This document shows positions 53,018-59,863 of a DNA stretch of 64,000 nt, piece by piece. The stretch is from CAYQTE01 sp964420285 (GTDB lineage: Bacteria > Planctomycetota > Phycisphaerae > Tepidisphaerales > Tepidisphaeraceae). The notes beneath the pieces were generated by a model that saw nothing but the letters and a program-made list of their open reading frames with translations, was not told the DNA's origin and made no database searches. The stretch spans positions 1 to 64,000 of the forward strand of contig CAYQTE010000012.1 in the NCBI GenBank assembly GCA_964420285.1, written 5' to 3'. Made by a program: the position numbers and the translations under genes. Each line of letters begins with the position of its first letter. Within the stretch, counting starts at the first letter, position 1.

Positions 53018-53834
53018 AAAGGGTTATCCTCAACAACACCATCGACCCGCCCGATGCCGATCACTCAAGCCCGCCAAGCATATCGGCCGCCGCCCCCACC
53101 AGCAAAGGCCCAATCCCGGCCGGTGAACCGCAACAGAGAGTAGGCCGATCAAAACGAGAAAGTCGAGCCAAGTCCCTTTATGGAAAACGGTTACGATCAA
53201 AACAAGGCTTCATCCCGTCCCAGCTCACCCCCGTTTTTCAATCGGATATCGAGGTAGGAAGCGAAAAACGCGACCAAAATCGCGTCCAAAACCACCCAAA
53301 AAGTTCAAACTTCGCCCCTAGGAGTCTGAACTTGGCATGAACTCCGCCCGGCCGAGTCCGATCTGGGCGCGCCAGTTCGGCCACGCTGCCTTCGTTGTCC
53401 ACTGTCCATCATCAACCATCCATTGCCATCCATGTCCCAGAATGTCCCCAAGGGGGGGTGGGGTAGGTAGACCCCAATCGACCAGCGGTGCGCCAAAATC
53501 CGCATTCCCAGCCTCCAAACGCCATTTTTTGCCCTGCCCTGCCAATGCCCCGTCTCGGGAGCGTGGGACATCGCCCCTGTTGGTGCCTTTCATGTCCATT
53601 ATCGATTTTCCATTGTTTAATATCCATCATCATCGTACCTAACATTACACAAACTGTGGATGGATTGCAAGAGAAAAATCGTGGGCCGATCGCGCACCGG
53701 TTCAGTTACACCCCCCCCCCACTTTTCTCAATCCGGTCATTTCGCCCGCATGATGACCAGATCCCTATTTCGCAAACTGTTGCGTACGGCGTAAGCGCTT
53801 GAAACGGCGATTAGCGGACGTTATACCCCCCGCG
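53018..53834. other. Non-coding 0.8-kb region after hpnH
   Basis: No convincing gene. The overlapping frames in several directions are non-homologous and share codon bias with none of the neighbours. It contains a 10-C homopolymer (53711-53720), clusters of ccat and cccc runs, and an inverted repeat aagttca...tgaactt near 53300-53335. It borders the accessory stretch that follows and may be eroded DNA. Confidence 0.5.
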
Positions 53835-54206
53835 ATGCGTATTGAGCTTCTTGGGATCTACGCGGTTGAGGCTTCCGAGCCCTGCCACCTCCTCGAGTTG
53901 ATGGTGAGCGAGCATGTCGGCAAGGTCGACATTGGAGCCTTTACCCAGGAGCAGGCGGGCCAGCCACGTCCCAATTGGCAGGTTCCGTGGCACGAGCGAG
54001 TCCTGAATGCCGAGGGTACCATGGACGTCCTTGGCCGGTTCTCGCGGAAAGTTGTCGCCGACGGAAATCCGCTGCGCCTGGTATTTTATTTTCACTACCT
54101 TGATCTCGATAAGCCGCTTATCACCCCAGCCGGCGAGATCGCATTGCAGCGCCCGCAGGAGCGTCCCCCTCGCCTGGCGTTCCTGAAATATGACCCGCCA
54201 GACTGA
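53835..54206 (+). CDS. Hypothetical 123-aa protein
   Basis: A frame of 123 aa, starting MRIELLGIYAVE. It has EPCHLLELMVSEHVGKVDIGAFTQEQ, WQVPWHERVLN and an acidic, Arg/Leu-rich middle with RLVFYFHYLDLDKPLITPAGEIAL. Composition and codon use look like a real gene, but I recognise no family or motif. A TTG at 53799 is an alternative start. It borders gene debris. Confidence 0.45.
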   Translation: MRIELLGIYAVEASEPCHLLELMVSEHVGKVDIGAFTQEQAGQPRPNWQVPWHERVLNAEGTMDVLGRFSRKVVADGNPLRLVFYFHYLDLDKPLITPAGEIALQRPQERPPRLAFLKYDPPD

Positions 54207-54299
54207 GATGCCGGGCCATCGCCAGCCGCGTCTGGAGCAAATGGAGTGGACCGCCAGCGCTCAGGAATCGCCTGCGGGAATTTCAGCCAAGGGAACTTG

Positions 54300-54410
54300 A
54301 TGGGTGTCAACGTCATACTCGCGATCTCGATCGAGGCTTTGGTCTTCTCCGCCCTGCTTTTCGGCGGGGCCGGGACGATCCACTGGCCGGCGGCGTCGGG
54401 CGTATATGGG
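54300..54410 (+). pseudogene. Fragment of an isoprenylcysteine methyltransferase-like membrane protein
   Basis: From ATG 54300 the frame reads a membrane helix (LAISIEALVFSALLFGGAGT) followed by IHWPAA, matching the N-terminal helix and LxWPxAW motif of ICMT-family proteins. After about 32 residues it runs straight into the repeat at 54411 and the homology ends. It looks truncated by that element. Confidence 0.5.
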
Positions 54411-54509
54411 GAGGGGAAATGGGGTCATAAGCCATTTGTCACGATCACATATTGCCGTAATTATCGAGATCACATCACTATCGGGAGTGGCGTATGACCC
54501 CTTTCCCTC
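54411..54509. mobile_element. 99-bp MITE-like element with imperfect terminal inverted repeats
   Basis: The left end (54411-54434, gaggggaaatggggtcataa...) and right end (54488-54509, ...tatgacccctttccctc) are imperfect inverted copies of about 22 bp around a centre of 53 bp. It carries no gene. The ggggtcata/tatgacccc ends look like those of small non-autonomous elements mobilised by IS200/RAYT-type transposases; no transposase is in the window. Confidence 0.55.
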
Positions 54510-54570
54510 GCCTCTCGACAGAGCTTGCGCGGTGGTTTTGCCGCGACGTTCGCGCTAGAATAGACGCTCG

Positions 54571-54861
54571 ATGATAACCAGGAACGATATCCTCAATCGC
54601 CGCGACGAGATCATGGCCGTCGCAAGGCGATACGGAGCATCCGACATTCGCATCTTCGGGTCGGTCGCGCGAGGCGATGCCACGGAATCGTCCGATGTTG
54701 ACTTCGTCGTCCGCTTCGAGCCGGGTCGGTCGCTGTTCGACCAGGGCGGCCTGCTGATGGATTTGCGGCAGCTCTTGGGGGTCAGGGTCGAACTGGTTTC
54801 CGAAGGCGCGCTCACCGGGCGATTCGGCCAAATCGTCCGCATGGAGGCGGTGCCGCTGTGA
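54571..54861 (+). CDS. MNT-type nucleotidyltransferase antitoxin
   Basis: A 96-aa minimal nucleotidyltransferase. The GSVARGDATESSDVDFVV motif (G-S-x-A-R-G-x-S-D-x-D) is intact, so metal-binding aspartates D64-type are present, followed by DLRQLLGVRVELVSEGAL. In MNT/HEPN modules this enzyme adds AMP to, and so silences, the HEPN RNase. A TAGAAT -10 lies only 9 bp before the ATG and no ribosome site is visible, so the mRNA may be leaderless. The HEPN partner that follows is cut short. Confidence 0.85.
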   Translation: MITRNDILNRRDEIMAVARRYGASDIRIFGSVARGDATESSDVDFVVRFEPGRSLFDQGGLLMDLRQLLGVRVELVSEGALTGRFGQIVRMEAVPL

Positions 54862-54920
54862 GGTCCGACCGGCTGCGCCTGCAAGATATTCTCGATGCCA
54901 TTGATGTTGTCGTGCACTAG
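54858..54920 (+). pseudogene. Truncated HEPN (DUF86) toxin
   Basis: A GTG overlapping the MNT stop begins MRSDRLRLQDILDAIDVVVH and then hits TAG at 54918-54920. MRxDRLRLQDILEAI is the characteristic start of DUF86 HEPN toxins, normally about 110 aa. The remaining sequence is replaced by an interspersed repeat that starts at 54921. The R-x4-6-H nuclease motif is therefore lost. Confidence 0.75.
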
Positions 54921-54966
54921 CGCAATTCTTGGCGCTCTTGGCGTTACTTGGCGGTTCGGTTTCTTC
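54921..54966. repeat. Interspersed ttggcg-type repeat
   Basis: The sequence cgcaattcttggcgctcttg continuing to gttcggtttcttc is a periodic ggcg/cttgg repeat. On the other strand it reads aaccgccaag...cgccaagagcgcc, similar in layout to the aaccgcaaagacgccgtg arms at 51024 and 51398. It begins directly after the cut end of the HEPN gene, so its arrival, or a deletion next to it, probably truncated that gene. Confidence 0.55.
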
Positions 54967-54995
54967 ATTGCCAGCCGGGCCTTGCCAGCGCGGCA

Positions 54996-55026
54996 TTGCA
55001 GCATGGTGGCATGTTTACGATATAAT
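54996..55026 (+). promoter_or_regulatory. Likely sigma-70 promoter of the lipoprotein gene
   Basis: A perfect TATAAT at 55021-55026 and a TTGCAG -35 at 54996-55001, with a 19-bp spacer. The start codon at 55070 lies 44 bp downstream, with gaggga just before it. Confidence 0.5.
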
Positions 55027-55069
55027 CCCCGGCCATGGGCGATTCAGGTCACTTAACGAGGGATGTTTT

Positions 55070-55840
55070 ATGAACAGGATATGTGTATTGCTGACGTTGG
55101 CCATGCTGGCCGTGGGCGCGGGATTGGTGTTGAACGCTTGCTCGTCCACGCCGGATTTCACGGAGCCGTTGCCGCTCTTGAACTCCGTTCCCAGGACTGG
55201 GCTGGAATTGTGGGTCTCCGGCGGGAAGGTGGAGCAGAACAACGGCATGATTACCGCGATCGATGACATCAGCGGCAATGTCAACGATGCCCGCCGCGAT
55301 CCGGCCACGTCGCGGCCGGCGACCAATCCGAGCTTGGTCAGGGATGCTTCCACCGGCCACCAGCCGGTGTTGCGGTTCTCGGGGGCCAATGTCGCCTTCC
55401 AGTTCAAGCGGATATCGGATATCCGGACCGCGTTCTGGGTGGTGAGCAAAGACCCGGCCTCGTTCGGGTTCCGCAGCGAGAGATTCGTGCTGGGCGACAC
55501 GCAGACCAACGATTTCCACGCCGGCTGGACCAACGACACCATCTTCAACACCGATGTCAATCCCGGCCACCTCTCGCAGAAACTCAAGGACGGCAAGACC
55601 TGGCTGAACGGCCAGCCGATCGACGCCACCAAGACCCCGTTCCCCAAGCAACTGTGCGTGATCTCGATCATCAGCACCGGCCCCGTCCAGGCCAACCAAC
55701 TGGCCCGCGACCGCAACATGACCGGCCGGGCCTGGCAGGGCGATATCGCGGAAATCATGCTCTACAACGTGCCCCTCTCCGACACCGACCGCCAGGCGGT
55801 GGAGAAATACCTGATGGCCAAATACTCGATCAAGCCGTGA
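55070..55840 (+). CDS. Lipoprotein with a LamG-like domain
   Basis: A 256-aa exported lipoprotein. The signal peptide ends at the lipobox LNAC (residues about 21-24), so it is anchored by Cys24. The remainder is a concanavalin/LamG-like beta sandwich: LELWVSGGKVEQNNGMITAIDDISGN, then TGHQPVLRFSG, and the closing GDIAEIMLYNVPLSDTDRQAVEKYL, a common planctomycete end. Such domains bind carbohydrate or protein at the cell surface. It has its own promoter (54996-55026). Confidence 0.72.
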   Translation: MNRICVLLTLAMLAVGAGLVLNACSSTPDFTEPLPLLNSVPRTGLELWVSGGKVEQNNGMITAIDDISGNVNDARRDPATSRPATNPSLVRDASTGHQPVLRFSGANVAFQFKRISDIRTAFWVVSKDPASFGFRSERFVLGDTQTNDFHAGWTNDTIFNTDVNPGHLSQKLKDGKTWLNGQPIDATKTPFPKQLCVISIISTGPVQANQLARDRNMTGRAWQGDIAEIMLYNVPLSDTDRQAVEKYLMAKYSIKP

Positions 55841-55967
55841 CGGGCGGCGCGTCGGTTGAAGCGGACATTTCTATCTGGCTACAGCGAAGGAATCGCGGCC
55901 GGCATGCCGATCCGTCTGACGACATTTGCGGCTGGACAAGTCCCCGATTCGGCCGATAATAAGAGAG

Positions 55968-56138
55968 ATGACACAATCGGTCGAGACAGTCGTCAAGCAA
56001 TTCCGCCGGATCGCGGAAAAACTTCAGCGCGAGCATCGCGACCCTGCCAAGGCCAGGGCTTTCCTGCTCCGAGCGGGGATAGCGGAACGGCACAAATCGT
56101 CTCCCGGCGGGGTGCGCCTGGCGAGGCGCTACCGGTAG
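55968..56138 (+). CDS. Small partner of the ART-like gene, candidate antitoxin
   Basis: A 56-aa basic helical protein (SVETVVKQFRRIAEKLQREHRDPAKARAFLLRAGI, then GGVRLARRYR). Short proteins of this KARAFLxRAGI...LARRYR type are known as unnamed partners in gene pairs. It ends 3 bp before the next gene, so the two are cotranscribed. It has no known function; its size and position suggest an antitoxin. Confidence 0.55.
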   Translation: MTQSVETVVKQFRRIAEKLQREHRDPAKARAFLLRAGIAERHKSSPGGVRLARRYR

Positions 56139-56141
56139 CCC

Positions 56142-56753
56142 GTGGACTTCGCCGCAACGAGTTTCGTTCTCGGCTATCACGGTTGCGACCGCACGCTTGC
56201 CGAAAACATCCTGTCTGGCGGCACTGCGCTCACACCCAGCCATAACGACTATGACTGGCTGGGCGACGGGATATATTTCTGGGAACATAACGCGGAGCGT
56301 GCGTTTGATTTCGCGGCCGAGGTTGCCGCAGGTCGACGGCACAAGGGCCGGTCCATCAGAAAACCGGCTGTTCTCGGAGCGATAATCGACCTGGGTTTCT
56401 GCCTCAATCTTCTGGACAGCCGATTTATCGAGATGGTGCGCAGGGCGTATGATGGGCTCGTGCGGTCTTCGTCCGAGAGCGGGATTGAATTACCGAAAAA
56501 CTCTGGCGGCGACGACCTCCTGAAGCGGAACCTGGATTGTGCCGTTCTGCGCACACTGCACCAGGCTCGCGAAGAAGCCGGCGAGGAGCCCTTTGAGACG
56601 GTTCGAGCGGCGTTCATCGAGGGCGAGCGCCTTTACGAAAATGCGGGATTCTCGACAAAGAACCACATCCAGATTTGCGTTCGCGATCATCGGTGCATAA
56701 AGGCCTACTTCCGGCCGCTGAGCGAGACCGGAAAACCAATGTCGTTCGGGTGA
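56142..56753 (+). CDS. ADP-ribosyltransferase-like (ART/DUF3990-type) protein, candidate toxin
   Basis: A 203-aa protein from a GTG. It opens LGYHGCDRTLAENILSGG and continues LTPSHNDYDWLGDGIYFWE, a pattern of ART/PARP folds: the first conserved histidine is in YHGCD and the tyrosine in GIYFWE, with further acidic residues in the C-terminal half (EEAGEEPFETVRAAFIEGE). It resembles DUF3990 and other ADP-ribosylating toxins. Cytoplasmic, no signal peptide. Its upstream partner is 3 bp away. Both genes look intact. The biochemical activity is inferred from the pattern. Confidence 0.6.
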   Translation: MDFAATSFVLGYHGCDRTLAENILSGGTALTPSHNDYDWLGDGIYFWEHNAERAFDFAAEVAAGRRHKGRSIRKPAVLGAIIDLGFCLNLLDSRFIEMVRRAYDGLVRSSSESGIELPKNSGGDDLLKRNLDCAVLRTLHQAREEAGEEPFETVRAAFIEGERLYENAGFSTKNHIQICVRDHRCIKAYFRPLSETGKPMSFG

Positions 56754-56834
56754 TCTCCAAACCGCGGCGCAAATACCGGCCAGAGCGAAAGTCCGATCGC
56801 CGTCAGGGGGCGGCGCTGCCGTTGGAAAAAATAA

Positions 56835-57920
56835 TCAGAGTACCTGCGGCTCATCCATTACCAGCAGTCGCTGGATCTCGTCGGTTTTGAAACCGAGGGA
56901 CATGGGACGGACGGTGTTGGGGATGGCGATCACGTCGTAGAGTTCGGTGACGGCGCCTTCGACGCGGGCGAAATGCTCGACGTTGCCGGTCCTGAGGTTG
57001 ATGATCTGAATCCCGCATTGCGCGGCGGCGTTGCGACGGGTCAGTTCGTCGGCCAGGGGCAGGCCGGTGAACGTGCGGTCGCGGGGCTTGGAAAGGCCGA
57101 CGATGGCAAAATCGCCGTGAAAGGCCATGCCGCGCAGGTAGCCGGGGCAGAAGGTGATGGGTTCGAATCTGCCTTTGGACTGGTCGATGTATCCGAAGAA
57201 TCCGCAGCCGGAATTGTGGACGTAGAGCCGGCCGTTGTGCATGCGCGGGGAATGTGGCATGGCCAGTCCGCGAACGAGCATTTCGTTGGTGCGTGCGTTG
57301 ATGACGACGCCGCCGCTGGGCCGGGAATCGCGCCAGCCGTCGGCCACGTCGCTTTGCGAACAGGCGGTGACATAGGTGGCCAGTCCGTTTTCCAGGGCCA
57401 GGCCGTTGAGATGGCAGCGATCCTCGGCGGCGAGTTTGCTGATGAACGTCGGCTGCCAGAGCGGGACGAAACTGCGGCGGTCGCTGAGGGTGGCCAGGCA
57501 ACTGAATCGGGTATTGACCATGACAACCCGGCCGGTGGATTCGACGACCAGGTCGTGCGTATCGATATCGCCGGTGGTGTAGCCGATGCGCGGGATATAG
57601 ACCCGATCGTAGCCGTTGAGAACTTCGCCGCCCTGCATGGCGTCCTCCAGCCGCCAGACCTGGAAATGGCCGGCCAGCCAGAGCGTGCGCGGATCGCCCG
57701 GCGCGACGCACAGGCCCATGCAGCGGGGGAAAGTGCGTTCAAAGACGGAGATTCGCCCGGCCGGGTTCACGCCCAGCATCAGGAATTTGCCCGCCTGATA
57801 GGTGGTGAAGGCGAGGCTGAGTTTTTGCTCGCTGAGCCAATTGGGCAGATGCGGAGAGCCGAGGACTTCAAGCCACGGCTCATCGGGCGCCGCAGCGGGT
57901 TTGACGGGGTTTTCAGCCAT
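56835..57920 (-). CDS. TIGR03032 family protein
   Basis: A 361-aa protein of the TIGR03032 (DUF4915-like) family: LPNWLSEQKLSLAFTTYQAGKFLMLG, FPRCMGLCVAP, TGDIDTHDLVV, CHLNGLALENGLATYVTACSQSD, RPSGGVVINARTNEMLVRGLAMPHSPRMHNGRLYVHNSG and GYLRGMAFHGDFAIVGLSKPRDRTFTGLPL are all typical. The fold is probably a beta-propeller. Members appear beside surface or repeat proteins in planctomycetes, but the function is not known. It lies 64 bp after the first FG-GAP/RTX gene on the same strand. Confidence 0.85.
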   Translation of the reverse strand: MAENPVKPAAAPDEPWLEVLGSPHLPNWLSEQKLSLAFTTYQAGKFLMLGVNPAGRISVFERTFPRCMGLCVAPGDPRTLWLAGHFQVWRLEDAMQGGEVLNGYDRVYIPRIGYTTGDIDTHDLVVESTGRVVMVNTRFSCLATLSDRRSFVPLWQPTFISKLAAEDRCHLNGLALENGLATYVTACSQSDVADGWRDSRPSGGVVINARTNEMLVRGLAMPHSPRMHNGRLYVHNSGCGFFGYIDQSKGRFEPITFCPGYLRGMAFHGDFAIVGLSKPRDRTFTGLPLADELTRRNAAAQCGIQIINLRTGNVEHFARVEGAVTELYDVIAIPNTVRPMSLGFKTDEIQRLLVMDEPQVL

Positions 57921-57984
57921 GACGACAGCTTAACAGCCCGCGGTAAAAGTCGCACGGGCGGATGGCGCCTTGACGAACGATCGG

Positions 57985-59712
57985 CTATTGCACGATGACA
58001 TTCTGGATATCGTTGTTGGGGATCTGGTCAATGTTGTCGGGATCGACGTAGGCGGTGTTGATGCCGATGCCGCCGTAGAGCGTATCGGGCTGGCCGTTGT
58101 TGGCGTAGATGGTATCGTCGCCGGCGCCGCCATAGAGGACGTTGTCGCCGGCGCCGCCGGTGATGGTGTCGTTGCCCTGCCCGCCGCGGATGGTGTCGTT
58201 GCCGGGGCCGCCGTAGAGCAGATCGTTGCCTTTGCCGCCGCCGATCGAATCAGCGCCTTTGCCGCCGTGGATCACATCATCGCCGGGACCACCGGAGATG
58301 CTGTCGGCGCCTTGTCCGCCGGCGAGGGTATCGTTGCCCTGCCCGCCAAGGATGGTGTCGTTGCCGGGCCCGCCCTGCACACTGGCGCCGATGATTCCCG
58401 GCCCAATCGTGACAAAATCGTCGCCGGCGCCGGCCTGGACGTCGATGCTGGTGACCGAAGCTGCCGGGAACGGCAAGGAGGTTTGCCCGTCCATGGTGAC
58501 GGTCATGTTGTTACCTGTCGCGTCCAGCGAGAGTGCGATCGTGTCGTTGCCGCTGGAGCCCGTAACCATGAGGTTTCCGCCGCTCAGCGTGGCAAAGCTG
58601 CTGTTCGCCGTGACATCAACATCGTCGGCGCTGGCACTGCCGCTGCCGGTCAGCAGGTCGGGGTAACCGTCGCCGCTGAGATCGGCCAGCGCGATGGTCG
58701 TGGGTCCGATCTGGGCCGCGACGGGGGTTTCCGTCGTGAACGTGCCATTGCCGTTGTTCTGAAAGATGTCGATGACACTTTGGTTGACCGTGGCGACGGC
58801 CAGGTCGGTGTGGCCGTCGTTGTTCAGATCGGCGGCGGCGAGCTGGATCGGGAACGGATCGGTGTTCAAGGTGGCCAGGGAAGTGAACTGGCCGTTGCCC
58901 AGGCCCCGCATGACATAGACTTTGTCGTCGGCGTTGGAGACGGCGGCGAGGCCGTTGAAGCCGTTGCCGGCGAAATCGGCCACGGCCAGGCCGAGGGTTC
59001 CGCCGAAAGTGGGCGTGACGACCGGGGCCTTGAACGTGCCGTCGCCGTTGCCGAAGGCGACCTGGATGTTGCCCGAGACGCCGACGACGTCGCTCGTGCC
59101 ATCGTTGTTCATGTCGGCGATGGCCACCGAGCCGCTTTGGCCGACGCTCACGCCGTCGTTGCCGACCAGTTGCAGCGAGCCGTCCGGATGGCTCAGCAGC
59201 ACATCGCCGTTGGCGTCGACGATGTCATCGCGATCGACGCCGGTGACGAGCTGTCCGGCCGCCAGTCCGCCGGGCGAGCCGAAGATCTGGTTGCTGGTGG
59301 GGATGTTGTAGGAGACCATCGGCTGGAAATTGCCGCCGCCGGCGTTGAGGAGCACGCCGATGGTGTTGTCGACCTGATTGGCGACGACGATATCGAGCCG
59401 GCCGTTGCCGGTGAGATCGGCCAGCACAACGCTCACGGGCGTGTTGCCGGTGGCGTAGGTGGTTGGGCTGCCGAATGTTCCGCCGGCCTGGCCGGGAAAG
59501 ACATTGACCTTATCATCGGCCGTGACGCAGACCAGATCGGGGATTCCGTCGCCGTTGACATCGCCGACGGCCAGAGCCTGTACGCCGACGCCGGCGGTGG
59601 CTGGCAAATAGGACACGGGGGCGCCGAAGGAGATGGTGAGATATCGGCGCTGTTCTAGGGCTTCCAGAAGGCACTGGCGGACCGTTTTGGGATGAGAACT
59701 CGGCTGAAGCAT
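57985..59712 (-). CDS. FG-GAP/RTX secreted calcium-binding repeat protein
   Basis: A 575-aa surface protein. The leader LLEALEQRRYLT is the LEPR/LExR-LL type found at the start of exported planctomycete proteins. Residues 20-370 hold about seven FG-GAP/VCBS repeats (xGDVNGDGxPDL and related) that fold into a calcium-binding beta-propeller. The C-terminal third has ten RTX nonapeptides (GGxGNDTIx) followed by INTAYVDPDN. ATG 59712 follows gaggag. Tandem paralogue of the next gene; both probably are secreted or bound to the cell surface. Confidence 0.85.
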   Translation of the reverse strand: MLQPSSHPKTVRQCLLEALEQRRYLTISFGAPVSYLPATAGVGVQALAVGDVNGDGIPDLVCVTADDKVNVFPGQAGGTFGSPTTYATGNTPVSVVLADLTGNGRLDIVVANQVDNTIGVLLNAGGGNFQPMVSYNIPTSNQIFGSPGGLAAGQLVTGVDRDDIVDANGDVLLSHPDGSLQLVGNDGVSVGQSGSVAIADMNNDGTSDVVGVSGNIQVAFGNGDGTFKAPVVTPTFGGTLGLAVADFAGNGFNGLAAVSNADDKVYVMRGLGNGQFTSLATLNTDPFPIQLAAADLNNDGHTDLAVATVNQSVIDIFQNNGNGTFTTETPVAAQIGPTTIALADLSGDGYPDLLTGSGSASADDVDVTANSSFATLSGGNLMVTGSSGNDTIALSLDATGNNMTVTMDGQTSLPFPAASVTSIDVQAGAGDDFVTIGPGIIGASVQGGPGNDTILGGQGNDTLAGGQGADSISGGPGDDVIHGGKGADSIGGGKGNDLLYGGPGNDTIRGGQGNDTITGGAGDNVLYGGAGDDTIYANNGQPDTLYGGIGINTAYVDPDNIDQIPNNDIQNVIVQ

Positions 59713-59863
59713 GCGGAACTCCTCGTGGTGTCGCGCCACCGCGGCGCCAGGAGCAATTGTCGCCCTGCCGCCGTCGCTTGCAAGATGTCGCGTGGGGAAA
59801 CGGCTGCGCGAGGGCGCATGGCGCGATCTGTCGATGGCACGTCGTTTGCGAAAGCGGCACTGG

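Noticed and set aside
53305..53802. Several overlapping frames of 80-105 codons after hpnH
   Set aside because: No ribosome sites, no homology patterns, and they overlap one another in opposite directions in a run-rich, non-coding stretch.
57160..57180. A gggttcgaatctgcc sequence resembling a tRNA T-loop
   Set aside because: It lies inside the TIGR03032 coding frame and no cloverleaf can be drawn around it.
57970..59658. A 562-codon plus-strand frame of Val/Gly/Asp repeats
   Set aside because: It is the complement of the FG-GAP/RTX gene; the repeat pattern comes from the antisense of GDVNGDG and GGxGND codons.
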